64,000 nucleotides of DNA from Paraburkholderia sp. BCC1885 (GCF_900996235.1 NZ_CAAJGM010000111.1:790622-854621); one strand, 5' to 3'; positions 8,119-15,119 are shown, numbered from the stretch's first letter. Notes: generated by a model from the letters alone, not told the origin. Made by a program: numbers and translations.

Positions 8119-8502
8119 TCAGCGACGCTCAAGGCGCGCTTTTTCGCCGTCGTGGTGCGGTTTGCACAGCGTCTGAACGTTGGTCGGGTCGAGACGCAGC
8201 GTGTCATTGCCGCGATGCGCAACTATGTGGTCACCGATCGTTCCAAGCGGTTCGGCAACGCCACGTTCGGCACATGCGAGCACGACATCAACCGGCGACA
8301 GATCAAGCATGCCGAGATCGCGAAGACAGAACACGCAATGCGGATGCATCGCGAGATGTTTGGCACGCAGTTGCTGCCAGTCGTAACCGTAGCCACGTGC
8401 CGCGCTGCTCGTCTTGCCTGTTCGCCACGACGGCGATTCGGCAATCGCGACTCGGCTTGGCAATGACTGCAAGCGAGTCGCCAACGTGCGCAAGCGCGGC
8501 AT
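8119..8502 (-). CDS. HNH endonuclease (packaging-associated)
   Basis: This 127-residue protein has the HNH (ββα-metal) layout: a zinc-type pair in PHCVFC, the core DHIVAHRGNDT and the final NVQTLCKPHHDGEKA. HNH proteins encoded next to TerS in HK97-like phages stimulate terminase cleavage at cos. The N-terminal 40 residues are basic. Its position directly upstream of the candidate packaging region and terminase genes supports a packaging role rather than homing. The ribosome binding site is poor, so the exact start is uncertain. Confidence 0.88.
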   Translation of the reverse strand: MPRLRTLATRLQSLPSRVAIAESPSWRTGKTSSAARGYGYDWQQLRAKHLAMHPHCVFCLRDLGMLDLSPVDVVLACAERGVAEPLGTIGDHIVAHRGNDTLRLDPTNVQTLCKPHHDGEKARLERR

Positions 8503-8507
8503 GTGGT

Positions 8508-8867
8508 TTACGCCGCGACCGGATACGCAGCAGCAAGCGCTGCATTGGTGGCCGCCTGAATGGCTTCCACCGACAACGATGCGTCGATCGTCTTAAGTGC
8601 AAGCGCGATCTGCACTGCGGTGTTGACGTTGCTGCCAGCGTTTGCTGCCGGTTGAGTTGCCGCTACGGGTGTGCTCATGATCAATCCTTTAAGATCGTTG
8701 GAAATGGGCGCATTGCCGATCAACTTCGACAACGCGTCGAGCGTCGCGGCTACATCGGTTGTCGCGTCGACCTTGATTTCGGAAGCCACGCTGTCGGCTT
8801 TCTGTTCGATGGTCGACTTTTCGCCCTTGAACCACGAGGCGATCTTCTGAATGATGGCTTTGAACAT
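8508..8867 (-). CDS. hypothetical phage protein with amphipathic N-terminus
   Basis: This 119-residue protein begins MFKAIIQKIASWFKGEKST, an amphipathic helix, and continues with an alanine-, threonine- and valine-rich body. No domain is recognised. The ATG at 8867 was preferred over the in-frame codon 42 bases earlier because the earlier residues overlap the terminator hairpin. It is the first gene after the putative late terminator and could be a late-operon leader protein. The amphipathic start may bind membranes, but there is no transmembrane segment. Confidence 0.55.
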   Translation of the reverse strand: MFKAIIQKIASWFKGEKSTIEQKADSVASEIKVDATTDVAATLDALSKLIGNAPISNDLKGLIMSTPVAATQPAANAGSNVNTAVQIALALKTIDASLSVEAIQAATNAALAAAYPVAA

Positions 8868-8882
8868 GGTTTCTCGAGGCGA

Positions 8883-8920
8883 AAATAGAAAAACCCGCAA
8901 GGCTTTCACCTGGCGGGTTT
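8883..8920 (-). terminator. strong intrinsic terminator between early and late genes
   Basis: Perfect arms AAACCCGC (8891-8898) and GCGGGTTT (8913-8920) enclose 14 bases. On the minus strand they are followed by TTTTTCTATTTTC. It lies between the Q-like gene and the late genes, the place of lambda tR-prime, so readthrough may need antitermination. It could also work in the opposite direction, since GTTT CGTTTT follows on the plus strand. Confidence 0.7.
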
Positions 8921-8955
8921 CGTTTTGTCTGGACGCGACTGTGCGCTCAGACGGG

Positions 8956-8984
8956 ATAATTCCACAATTTTTCGGAGTTTACAA
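8956..8984 (-). promoter_or_regulatory. candidate late promoter (PR-prime-like)
   Basis: On the minus strand TTGTAA (8979-8984) and AATTAT (8956-8961) are separated by exactly 17 bases and each match the sigma70 hexamers at four of six positions. The predicted start near 8949 lies about 30 bases before the terminator hairpin. This gives a short terminated leader like lambda PR-prime/tR-prime. Confidence 0.35.
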
Positions 8985-9374
8985 GTACTTTATCAAGCCT
9001 TTTTCGACAAGCGCCGGTCGCATGATCGCTTTGGCTTGGGCGTAGTCACTTTCCTGCGTCTCGGGATTGCGAGGATTCGCAAAAACGAGTGCGCCAGCGG
9101 CAAAGTTGCGCACCGCTGTTGTCACGGCAATTCGATGGCGCATGCCGAGTGCGAGCACGATTGGCTCAACCGCATTGCCAGTAACCGCCGAAAGCTGGAA
9201 ATCGACCAACTCCGACAGATCCTCATAATCCATCCATTGCCGGCTGATCTGGAAGTTTGAGCACGACGAATCAGAGCCGTTGTAGCCGGCAACAGGCCGG
9301 TATGCCTGGCTCCATTCGTACCAGTCCGTCAGAACGGCGTCGATTTCGTCCATCGGCATCGCGTCATATGTCAT
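8979..9374 (-). CDS. putative late-gene regulator (Q-like position), family unproven
   Basis: This 131-residue protein starts MTYDAMPMDEIDAVLTDWYE and includes YEWSQAYRPVAGYNGSDSSC and a helical C-terminal half (VRNFAAGALVFANPRN). Its tryptophan-rich start and its place as the last early gene before a promoter, a terminator and the packaging genes resemble small lambdoid late antiterminators. I do not see a diagnostic motif, so the role is an inference from position. The ATG at 9374 has a good AAAGGGG ribosome binding site. Longer in-frame extensions lack such a site. Confidence 0.5.
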   Translation of the reverse strand: MTYDAMPMDEIDAVLTDWYEWSQAYRPVAGYNGSDSSCSNFQISRQWMDYEDLSELVDFQLSAVTGNAVEPIVLALGMRHRIAVTTAVRNFAAGALVFANPRNPETQESDYAQAKAIMRPALVEKGLIKYL

Positions 9375-9442
9375 GTGTTGTTGCCCCTTTCCGCATTGCT
9401 CTGCCCGCATGTCGCGCGCCGCTTCCGCCGTATAAATCGCTG

Positions 9443-9691
9443 TCACATCACCACCGAAAAGTGAATTCCCCAATGCATGAACCACTGCACGAGCTGGCTG
9501 CGCAGATCCTCGTTGCGCGGGAACGGGTATTCGACCTGCAGACGATCGCCAACAGGATCGAGCTGGCCAACTAACGGGCAACCGTCAAACGCGATCAACT
9601 TCGCTTTCGTGACATCGTCGACATGCTGGCGGCTCGACTTGGCTAGTTCGTCGGGAACGTCGGCGTATTGGATGTAGGCGTGCGCGCTCAC
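9443..9691 (-). CDS. hypothetical phage protein
   Basis: An 82-residue protein begins MSAHAYIQYADVPDELAKSS and ends VQWFMHWGIHFSVVM. It shows no recognised domain. Its start codon overlaps the stop of the preceding gene in an ATGA tetranucleotide, so it is part of a translationally coupled run of nin-like small genes. The composition (several aromatic residues and a single cysteine) suggests a small folded globular protein. Confidence 0.55.
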   Translation of the reverse strand: MSAHAYIQYADVPDELAKSSRQHVDDVTKAKLIAFDGCPLVGQLDPVGDRLQVEYPFPRNEDLRSQLVQWFMHWGIHFSVVM

Positions 9692-9939
9692 AATGAATCA
9701 CCGACTTGAGGCGCTGCGGAATGATCGACGGTGATCGTGACAATTCCCTCGTTGATGATGCCGTAGTTGCCCATCCGCGAAGAGAGATTGCACTGCACTC
9801 GGACGCACGAAGCGTCCGGATTGACGCCAGCCGCAGCCGCAACATGCTCAATGATGACGCGCTCGAGGGCGGCCGAATCGAGAACGGCGCGATGCGTCGT
9901 CGTGTTGGTGCGCCCGGTGTTGATCTTGATTTCACTCAC
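9688..9939 (-). CDS. hypothetical phage protein (GTG start)
   Basis: This 83-residue protein reads (M)SEIKINTGRTNTTTHRAVLD and then HVAAAAGVNPDASCVRVQC, with a beta-rich end. No family is recognised. I chose the GTG at 9939 because a strong AAAGGAGG site precedes it and it overlaps the upstream stop as GTGA. The ATG 21 bases earlier would place that ribosome binding site inside the gene. Both neighbours are coupled by four-base overlaps. Confidence 0.55.
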   Translation of the reverse strand: MSEIKINTGRTNTTTHRAVLDSAALERVIIEHVAAAAGVNPDASCVRVQCNLSSRMGNYGIINEGIVTITVDHSAAPQVGDSL

Positions 9940-10283
9940 ACTGCCTCCTTTACTATCCATTCGAGCTCACCGCTGTCGACAAACGCCGCAAGCACATGCG
10001 CGTCGCGCCCCTTCCGATTCATCGAAATCGGTGCATTCACCCAGCAAAGCTCTTCATTGACCCAGCCCTTGTCCGACCGCGGAATGTGAATGCGATCGGA
10101 CAACGGAATGAAGGCGAGTGCTTTTACCATGGAGACGCTCATATCGCCGCCGCTGTATGCGATGCGTTGGAGACCATGCACCATCGTTTCGAAATCGAAA
10201 TCGATAGGCGCGGTGACCGACCGACTGCGATACCTCCGGCCGGTGAAAGTGACGCTGCTCGCGATGTAAATCCGCACCGTCAT
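9936..10283 (-). CDS. hypothetical phage protein
   Basis: This 115-residue protein begins MTVRIYIASSVTFTGRRYRS. It contains MVHGLQRIAYSGGDMSVSMVKALAFIP and AFVDSGELEWIVKEAV and shows no known motif. The ATG overlaps the stop of the DUF1364 gene as ATGA, which fixes the start. The N-terminal half is arginine-rich and the rest mixed alpha/beta. It probably belongs to the nin-like accessory block between replication and late genes. Confidence 0.55.
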   Translation of the reverse strand: MTVRIYIASSVTFTGRRYRSRSVTAPIDFDFETMVHGLQRIAYSGGDMSVSMVKALAFIPLSDRIHIPRSDKGWVNEELCWVNAPISMNRKGRDAHVLAAFVDSGELEWIVKEAV

Positions 10284-10720
10284 GACGATTGGTCGCACGT
10301 TTCCCCCTTCAAATCCAGCTTTGCGGCGCGTTCCGGCTGCCAGCGCGCGAATGCCGCATTCCACATGTCGCGCTTCTGCTCGCGCAGGAAACGCTTTCCC
10401 TGATCGTATTCGTGGTGGCATGCCGCGCAGGCCGGCACGGTAAGCACGTCAGCCGTTTTTAAGCCCATGCCCTTCCCTTCGTTGCGGTGCGCCGGCACGC
10501 TCGTTTTCGGATTGCTCTCGCAAATGCCGGCGATGCGCAGATAACAAGGCTCGTCCCGGCAAGCGTCGCGCATCACCTTGTCGTCACCAGCCTTCGGACG
10601 TCGCGCGCGCTTCTTCATCGCCGAGCGCTGCAGCGCTGTCTTGGCCGACGCGAGACTGCTAAACGGCGAATGCGGCTTTCGCTTGAATCCCGTTCGGCGC
10701 AATGGCGTGGATCTCTTCAA
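10280..10720 (-). CDS. DUF1364 / YbcO-like putative nuclease (TTG start)
   Basis: This 146-residue protein matches the DUF1364 pattern of lambdoid nin regions (YbcO-like, an HNH-related nuclease family). It has CRDEPCYLRIAGICES, then PAHRNEGKGMGLKTADVL and the histidine/cysteine site CAACHHEYDQGKRF. The N-terminus is strongly basic (MKRSTPLRRTGFKRKPH). It begins with TTG, which overlaps the preceding stop as TTGA, and a full GGAGG site lies four bases upstream. Such proteins act on branched or structured DNA in recombination, but the substrate here is not known. Confidence 0.8.
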   Translation of the reverse strand: MKRSTPLRRTGFKRKPHSPFSSLASAKTALQRSAMKKRARRPKAGDDKVMRDACRDEPCYLRIAGICESNPKTSVPAHRNEGKGMGLKTADVLTVPACAACHHEYDQGKRFLREQKRDMWNAAFARWQPERAAKLDLKGETCDQSS

Positions 10721-11082
10721 GCTGCCTCCGTGTCGACCAGCTCGACAACCGCGGCCTGCGAGATCACGGGCATATCGCCAGCGAGGCCGATCAGATGCGC
10801 AGCGCGGAACACGCGCAAGCCGAGGTCACGAATCAGGTTGTGCTCGATCGGCGCGCCACGCGATTGCTCCCACCCCGGCAAAAGCGCAATGCCGTCACAA
10901 TCGACAGCCGCCTTGATGTCGACGCGCATGCATGCGAGCCAATCGCCATCGCTGTGCGCATTTAGCTCGGCCGGATTGACGACGTCAAAGCCGAGCGCGC
11001 GCAAACGCGCAGCCTCGGCGTGGAACGCCGGAAAATTCAATTCCGGGTAACCTGTCATCGGGCCGGCGAGATATATTTTCAT
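10717..11082 (-). CDS. DUF4406 nucleoside deoxyribosyltransferase-like protein
   Basis: This 121-residue protein starts MKIYLAGPMTGYPELNFPAF, a hallmark of DUF4406, which resembles nucleoside 2-deoxyribosyltransferases. It continues with NPAELNAHSDGDWLACMRVD and CDGIALLPGWEQSRGAPIEH, matching the substrate-binding residues of that fold. Phages often carry such proteins in early gene blocks, perhaps for nucleotide pools or modified bases. A GGAGG site precedes the ATG, and the gene is coupled to its neighbour by ATGA. The end extends beyond the usual domain (VISQAAVVELVDTEAA). Confidence 0.85.
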   Translation of the reverse strand: MKIYLAGPMTGYPELNFPAFHAEAARLRALGFDVVNPAELNAHSDGDWLACMRVDIKAAVDCDGIALLPGWEQSRGAPIEHNLIRDLGLRVFRAAHLIGLAGDMPVISQAAVVELVDTEAA

Positions 11083-11432
11083 GTGGCGGACCTCCCAACC
11101 GTCACCATCTCGTACATCGCATCGGCCACCGGATCAACGCAATCGGTCTGCCTTGCGCGCCGCGCCTTGAGCGCCTTTTGTGCCTCGTACCGTGCGCTTG
11201 GCCGATATGCGGCAAGCCTCGGAAACGGCGCGCCGGTCAACTGGTACGTCGCGCGATAGTTCGCCTCACTGCCCTTCACGTGGCCGCTTTCCTTGAGAAT
11301 GCGAAGTTTTTTCTTGACGGCGTCGTATGAGAAACCTGTGCATGCGACGATGTCGGCGCTGGTCGCACCTGGCTTGAGCATCAGGAATTCGCAAATCTGA
11401 CGCTGCTGCACGCTCATGATCCTGTTTGCCAT
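11079..11432 (-). CDS. winged helix-turn-helix protein
   Basis: This 117-residue protein has a clear winged helix at residues about 8-65: QRQICEFLMLKPGATSADIV, then GFSYDAVKKKLRILKESGHV, a MarR/IclR-type recognition pattern. The C-terminal half is basic (ARYEAQKALKARRARQ). It starts immediately after the DUF1064 gene stop (TAAATG) and is probably a DNA-binding accessory regulator of the early operon. No target site can be deduced. Confidence 0.7.
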   Translation of the reverse strand: MANRIMSVQQRQICEFLMLKPGATSADIVACTGFSYDAVKKKLRILKESGHVKGSEANYRATYQLTGAPFPRLAAYRPSARYEAQKALKARRARQTDCVDPVADAMYEMVTVGRSAT

Positions 11433-12044
11433 TTACTGAATCTCCACGATGTCGATGTCGTGCACCGTCTTCATGAGGTGGCGCTTGAATTGGTACATGG
11501 CCGTCTGCATTCCCTTGACGTCCTCGACGACTTGTTCGCCGGCGGCCGTCAGATAGACGAAATCGGCGACATACGTGCGGGCGCGCCGTTTCTTTCCGGC
11601 CACGACGGCAGGCGGCGCGATGACGAATGGCACCTGCAGGCGCAGTTCGCGGATCTCGCCAGCCGCCTGCAGCTGGATCAGATGAAACCAGCGCGACCGC
11701 TCGCGCTGGCTATCGAACTTGATCCCTTCGTGCTCGCATTTCGTGTTTCGGTACTTGGGCGGCTTGGCCGGCTTCGTCATGCCGGCGATTGCGCTGCTCA
11801 TTGGCGTTGGCGCGCCAATCTCAGCCGCTGCGCGCGCAGACCGCGAGATGCTGAGCGCAATCGGATCGGCGCCGACGCCAGCGGCGATCTCGTCGAACTC
11901 GCTGTTCGGCAGCGTGCCGAACTTGCGCGCCAGAGCGCGCTGCTGCGAATCGCGACCGACCGTCATGTCTTCGCGCACGCGCGCCGTGCCCACCGTCGTC
12001 GTGCCGGACGGAACAACCATCGGCCAAGGTGCTCGCTTCGTCAT
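11433..12044 (-). CDS. DUF1064 endonuclease-like protein
   Basis: This 203-residue protein carries DUF1064 in its C-terminal 110 residues: KCEHEGIKFDSQRERSRWFH, then LRLQVPFVIAPP, YVADFVYLTAAGEQVVEDVKG and KRHLMKTVHDIDIVEI. The spacing of Asp, Glu-Asp-Val-Lys and His resembles PD-(D/E)xK or Holliday-resolvase-type nucleases. The N-terminal 80 residues are an extra segment not usual in the family. The ATG at 12044 follows a GGAAGGC site and overlaps the next gene's stop. A role in DNA recombination or branch cleavage is likely but inferred. Confidence 0.78.
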   Translation of the reverse strand: MTKRAPWPMVVPSGTTTVGTARVREDMTVGRDSQQRALARKFGTLPNSEFDEIAAGVGADPIALSISRSARAAAEIGAPTPMSSAIAGMTKPAKPPKYRNTKCEHEGIKFDSQRERSRWFHLIQLQAAGEIRELRLQVPFVIAPPAVVAGKKRRARTYVADFVYLTAAGEQVVEDVKGMQTAMYQFKRHLMKTVHDIDIVEIQ

Positions 12045-12226
12045 GCCTTTGCCTTCCAGCGAATCGGGTTGAAGTTGCACGCCATGTGGCCCGGCACAAA
12101 TGCAGACGCGTCCTTGTGCGCGCAATTGCGGTATCCCCGCGCATACATCTTTTCGTGGCCTGGCGTAGTGATGGAGTATTGGCAGGTGCGGCACGTGGGT
12201 GCGGCTATCTCAGAATGGGATTTCAT
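12041..12226 (-). CDS. small cysteine-rich phage protein
   Basis: This 61-residue protein reads MKSHSEIAAPTCRTCQYSIT and has four cysteines arranged CxxC, then NCAHKDA and HMACNF, which suggests a single zinc-binding site. No specific family is recognised. It overlaps both neighbours by a few bases, and the next gene begins in an ATGA overlap with its stop. Small zinc-ribbon proteins are common in nin regions. Its basic C-terminus (NPIRWKAKA) fits nucleic acid binding. Confidence 0.6.
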   Translation of the reverse strand: MKSHSEIAAPTCRTCQYSITTPGHEKMYARGYRNCAHKDASAFVPGHMACNFNPIRWKAKA

Positions 12227-12440
12227 CTCGTGAGTCCCTGGTGAATGTGGTCCGCTGCATGTCGTCGACTCGGCGCGCCACGGTCGCCTCGAGCACGACG
12301 AACAACTGGCCCCGGTGCTCGCGCGCCAGTCGCTCGGCCTCTGTGACCGCCGAGCGCTCGGTTGCGTGCCTATACTTCGGCGGCCGCACGCCGGTCGGCG
12401 ACCACACGAGCCAAAAGGCCTTTTCCGTTTGCGCGTTCAA
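12210..12440 (-). CDS. hypothetical phage protein (TTG start)
   Basis: A 76-residue protein reads (M)NAQTEKAFWLVWSPTGVRPP and then RHATERSAVTEAERLAREHR and GQLFVVLEATVARRV. The TTG at 12440 is preceded by GGAGG and overlaps the methyltransferase stop as TTGA, so it is the best start. Upstream in-frame codons overlap the methyltransferase in another frame. The pattern resembles small phage proteins that contain KAFWLVWSP, but no function is known. Confidence 0.6.
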   Translation of the reverse strand: MNAQTEKAFWLVWSPTGVRPPKYRHATERSAVTEAERLAREHRGQLFVVLEATVARRVDDMQRTTFTRDSRDEIPF

Positions 12441-12961
12441 GTCGCCTCCGGTTTCATGAAGACAAGCCAGTGCGTAAGGCCTTTCCGGCCGCTGAGATGG
12501 CCAAACAGCGGAGCTACTTCGGTGAGCGCCAACACTTCGCCGATCTTGACTTGCGTTTCGTTCCATTTGAAAACCAGCACGCCGTCAGTTGCGAGCACGC
12601 GGAAGCACTCGGCGAAGCCGCGGCGCAGGTCATCGCGCCAGTCGTCACCGAGCTTTCCGTATTTCGCCGCAAGCCAGCTCTTCGGGCCTGCGCGTACCAA
12701 ATGCGGCGGATCGAATGACACGAGCTTGAAAGTGCCGTCTTGATAAGGCAGATAGCGGAAGTCGAACATCACGTCAGGTTCGATACTTATCGTCCGCGTC
12801 CCCGGCTCATTGCCATGCGAGCGGTCAGTGACGGTCAACGTCTCGCTGCGTCGGTCGCCAAAGATCACGTTCGGATGGTGGCGGTCGAGCCACATCATTC
12901 GACTGCCGCAACAGGCGTCGAGCACTTTCTTTTCGATCGCTGTTTCGTGCTCGATGCTCAC
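12437..12961 (-). CDS. SAM-dependent DNA methyltransferase-like protein (GTG start)
   Basis: This 174-residue protein has a Rossmann methyltransferase core. VLDACCGSRMMWLD near residues 13-26 is motif I for S-adenosylmethionine binding. SFDPPHLVRAGPKSW around residue 82 is the DPPH form of the amino-methyltransferase motif IV, and GVLVFKWNETQ is a later strand. It is short, with no target recognition domain. It starts with GTG overlapping the replication gene stop as GTGA. Possible jobs are DNA adenine/cytosine methylation or modification against host restriction. Confidence 0.78.
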   Translation of the reverse strand: MSIEHETAIEKKVLDACCGSRMMWLDRHHPNVIFGDRRSETLTVTDRSHGNEPGTRTISIEPDVMFDFRYLPYQDGTFKLVSFDPPHLVRAGPKSWLAAKYGKLGDDWRDDLRRGFAECFRVLATDGVLVFKWNETQVKIGEVLALTEVAPLFGHLSGRKGLTHWLVFMKPEAT

Positions 12962-14037
12962 GCGACCTCCGCGGGCGCTTTCTCGCGCGGAATGTCATTG
13001 AAGTAGGCGTACAGCGCCTCGTAACGCTCTTCGCTCTCGCGGCCCACCGTGCGCAAAAGCTCTTCCATCCATTCACCCGGCCCGGACGCCTTGCACACCT
13101 TCGCCTTGAACTGCTCGAAGAATTGAAACTTGGATCGATCGATGCCGAGCTGCTGACCGCGAGACAGATAGCCGCTTTCCGTGAGCCACCAGTTCGCCGG
13201 CGCGCTGGGCGACCCGACAGCAGCTTGCACGTCTTTCACCGGAAACAGTCCGGTCCAGCCGCGGAGCACAGCTTCGTCGACGCACGCAGCCGGGTCGTGG
13301 CCAAGCTCACGCAACTTCGCCAGCCGCTTGATCGACACCGACGCCGCTGGTCGCGTCCAAGGCGCCGACTTGTCGGCCGCTTTCGCTTCGCGGTGCTCGC
13401 ACCAGTCGAGCCACGTGTCATCGCTCAACCAGTCGGGCAGTTCGATCGATCGCAGTTCGACATGCAACGCAACTCGCGGCGCTCGCCGCGCAGGTTGGTC
13501 GTTGCCTTTCTGTTCCTTTGATAGTTCCTTGGTAGTTCCGTGTCCCGTTTTTGGGACTGTTTCGGCGGAAATTTGGGACTGTTCAGCCGGAAAAACGGTA
13601 CCGTTAGCAGGAAAATTTGGAACTGTTCCGTTTTTGGAACTGTTCCGTTTTTGGGTGTGTTTAACGGTGCCGTTTTCGGAACCGTTCCCGATTTGGGCTA
13701 GCTTTGACGGAGGCGGTCCGATCTCAACGACTTTGCCTTCGCGATTGGTCATCAGCACTTTCGGTGCGCCAGCCGGCCGCGTCATCTGATACACGATCAC
13801 CTGCCCGGTTTTGCCGGTGCGATCGCCTGTGTCTTCGAGATAGCCCAGTTCCTTCAGGCGCTTTATGTTCGCGAGGATCGTCTTGCGATCCTGCTCAATG
13901 AACTGCTCGACAGCTTCCATGCTGGCCCATACACGGAAGTCCTCACCGGCGAAATCGGCCAGCGCAATAAGAACGGCCTTAGGCGATCCCTTGCCAACCC
14001 GCTGCGCCCGAACCCAGAATGTTGCTGTGACGCTCAA
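12958..14037 (-). CDS. replication initiator, lambda O-like (TTG start)
   Basis: This 359-residue protein has an N-terminal winged helix domain (residues about 1-85: TATFWVRAQRVGKGSPKAVL, MEAVEQFIEQDRKTILANIK, LEDTGDRTGKTGQVIVYQM). A low-complexity linker rich in Asn-Gly-Thr-Val follows at about 115-170. The C-terminal domain has ELPDWLSDDTWLDWCEHREA and LRELGHDPAACVDEAVLRGW, typical of phage replication proteins that recruit helicase. The linker DNA carries iteron-like repeats, as in lambda O, where the origin lies inside the gene. The TTG at 14037 overlaps the previous stop as TTGA and follows GAGGTGG. Confidence 0.82.
   Translation of the reverse strand: MSVTATFWVRAQRVGKGSPKAVLIALADFAGEDFRVWASMEAVEQFIEQDRKTILANIKRLKELGYLEDTGDRTGKTGQVIVYQMTRPAGAPKVLMTNREGKVVEIGPPPSKLAQIGNGSENGTVKHTQKRNSSKNGTVPNFPANGTVFPAEQSQISAETVPKTGHGTTKELSKEQKGNDQPARRAPRVALHVELRSIELPDWLSDDTWLDWCEHREAKAADKSAPWTRPAASVSIKRLAKLRELGHDPAACVDEAVLRGWTGLFPVKDVQAAVGSPSAPANWWLTESGYLSRGQQLGIDRSKFQFFEQFKAKVCKASGPGEWMEELLRTVGRESEERYEALYAYFNDIPREKAPAEVA
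13553..13686 (-). repeat. iteron cluster, candidate phage replication origin
   Basis: Eight copies of a GGRACYGTT-type core start at 13553, 13575, 13597, 13619, 13636, 13653 (degenerate), 13666 and 13678. The first four are exactly 22 bases apart and the next two 17. The best copies are the 11-base palindrome GGAACTGTTCC. Since 22 and 17 are not multiples of three, the repeats fall in different reading frames, so selection is on DNA rather than on protein. Their place inside the replication initiator gene matches the lambda origin. Confidence 0.65.
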
Positions 14038-14315
14038 GCGGCCACCTCGACCGGCAGACCGACAATTTCGTTCTGGACGCCGGTGGCGACGCACTCGCGC
14101 GTGCCGCAGACCTTGAGCGCTTCGTCGTCGAGCAGCTCGCGAACGCGGCCGCACACGCTCGACAGACGCAGGTTCGTGCGGTCGGCGATCTCCTGTCGCG
14201 TGAGCGCCAATTTGGGCGCATCGAACAGATCCATGATCATCTGCTTCTGCGTGCGGCGCAGGCCGCCGGCAAGCGCGTCGTGTGCAACGGTTTGGGTGTG
14301 AGTGGCTCGCATCAT
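14034..14315 (-). CDS. winged-helix DNA-binding protein
   Basis: This 93-residue protein contains a helix-turn-helix at about residues 24-75: RTQKQMIMDLFDAPKLALTR, QEIADRTNLRLSSVCGRVRE, LLDDEALKVCGTRECV. The pattern is that of MarR/ArsR-like winged helices. It is coupled to the CII-like gene by ATGA and to the replication gene by TTGA, in the place where lambdoid phages keep small regulators of replication. Its targets are not known. A second ATG directly follows the first, and either could be used. Confidence 0.7.
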   Translation of the reverse strand: MMRATHTQTVAHDALAGGLRRTQKQMIMDLFDAPKLALTRQEIADRTNLRLSSVCGRVRELLDDEALKVCGTRECVATGVQNEIVGLPVEVAA

Positions 14316-14758
14316 TTGTCCTCTGCCATGCCTTCAATGCGGCCGACCAGGCCGAATAGCGTGCTGATGTGCGACCAGACGCGGTCTTTTACGCGACCTA
14401 CCTCACGGCGCTCGACGCGGCCATCCTCGAAAGTGCGATTTACTTCCTTGCCGATCTCGCCGTTTGTTTCCCACGTCTTCGCCATCAGCTCGAGCACGGC
14501 ACCATCGGAGCAATGCGCTGCATCCGGCAGCTTGACGAGCACATAGCCGCGCTCGCGCGCCCATGCCTCAAGGATTCGATCGTCGTTCGTCATGTCCGTC
14601 ACGGCAACGGCGTTCATGAGCGTGAACTGATGGGTATCGGTATTGGGATTGACCTTGCTGCGGAGCACCGCCGCCGACATCCCAACGCGCGGTGCCAGCG
14701 ACTCGCACCCGCCAGGGTAGTCATGCGCAACTGCGTGCGCCGTATCGAGAATGTTCAA
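14312..14758 (-). CDS. phage regulatory protein CII family (TTG start)
   Basis: This 148-residue protein reads (M)NILDTAHAVAHDYPGGCESL then RVGMSAAVLRSKVNPNTDTH, which matches the Phage_CII regulatory family (transcription activators of lysogeny genes). The second half is more divergent (SDGAVLELMAKTWETNGEIG). Family members begin just before this segment, so I chose the TTG at 14758, which has GGAG seven bases upstream. Longer in-frame extensions lack a ribosome binding site and overlap the palindromic operator candidate at 14791. It is the second main gene of the leftward early operon. Confidence 0.83.
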   Translation of the reverse strand: MNILDTAHAVAHDYPGGCESLAPRVGMSAAVLRSKVNPNTDTHQFTLMNAVAVTDMTNDDRILEAWARERGYVLVKLPDAAHCSDGAVLELMAKTWETNGEIGKEVNRTFEDGRVERREVGRVKDRVWSHISTLFGLVGRIEGMAEDK

Positions 14759-14790
14759 TTGCCGCTCCAGACAAACGTGTTTCGATAGGG

Positions 14791-14803
14791 TTAGTACTAC
14801 TAA
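14791..14803. promoter_or_regulatory. 13-base palindrome upstream of the CII-like gene
   Basis: The sequence TTAGTACTACTAA reads the same on both strands except for its central base. It lies about 32 bases before the CII-like start codon in an otherwise gene-free stretch (14759-14860), so it may be an operator. It differs from the CACC-N4-GGTG operators of the main switch. No second copy was seen nearby. Confidence 0.35.
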
Positions 14804-14860
14804 AGTGCAACCCAACAACTGCAAACGGGGAATAACAAAAAATGAAAACGTCGCGGCCGG

Positions 14861-15004
14861 TTACCGCCGGAACTGCTTCGGGTCGTGCCAATACGACCTT
14901 TTCGGATCGAGGCGCGGGGACTCGCCTCGCATTCGGTTCGCCGGCTCCGTTCTATGGAGCCGTGCGAACTCTTTCAGCGTCAACAGCCAGTGAATCAGCC
15001 GCAT
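14861..15004 (-). CDS. small basic phage protein (47 residues)
   Basis: A 47-residue frame reads MRLIHWLLTLKEFARLHRTE and ends SYWHDPKQFRR. The ATG is preceded by GGAGCGAGGTAATCG, a good ribosome binding site. The composition is basic and rich in tryptophan and histidine. The sequence LTLKEFARLHR could be the helix of a small DNA-binding protein such as an excisionase or Cro-like factor, but this is only a resemblance. It lies in the leftward early operon between the Cro-side genes and the CII-like gene. Confidence 0.5.
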   Translation of the reverse strand: MRLIHWLLTLKEFARLHRTEPANRMRGESPRLDPKRSYWHDPKQFRR

Positions 15005-15119
15005 CGATTACCTCGCTCCTGCTGCTCGCGGCGCTTCAGCCGCTCGCGATTTAAGGCGGGATCTCCACCCATGTCAGAATCAGGTTTGCACACCACGAAA
15101 CCAACTGAACGGAGATCCC

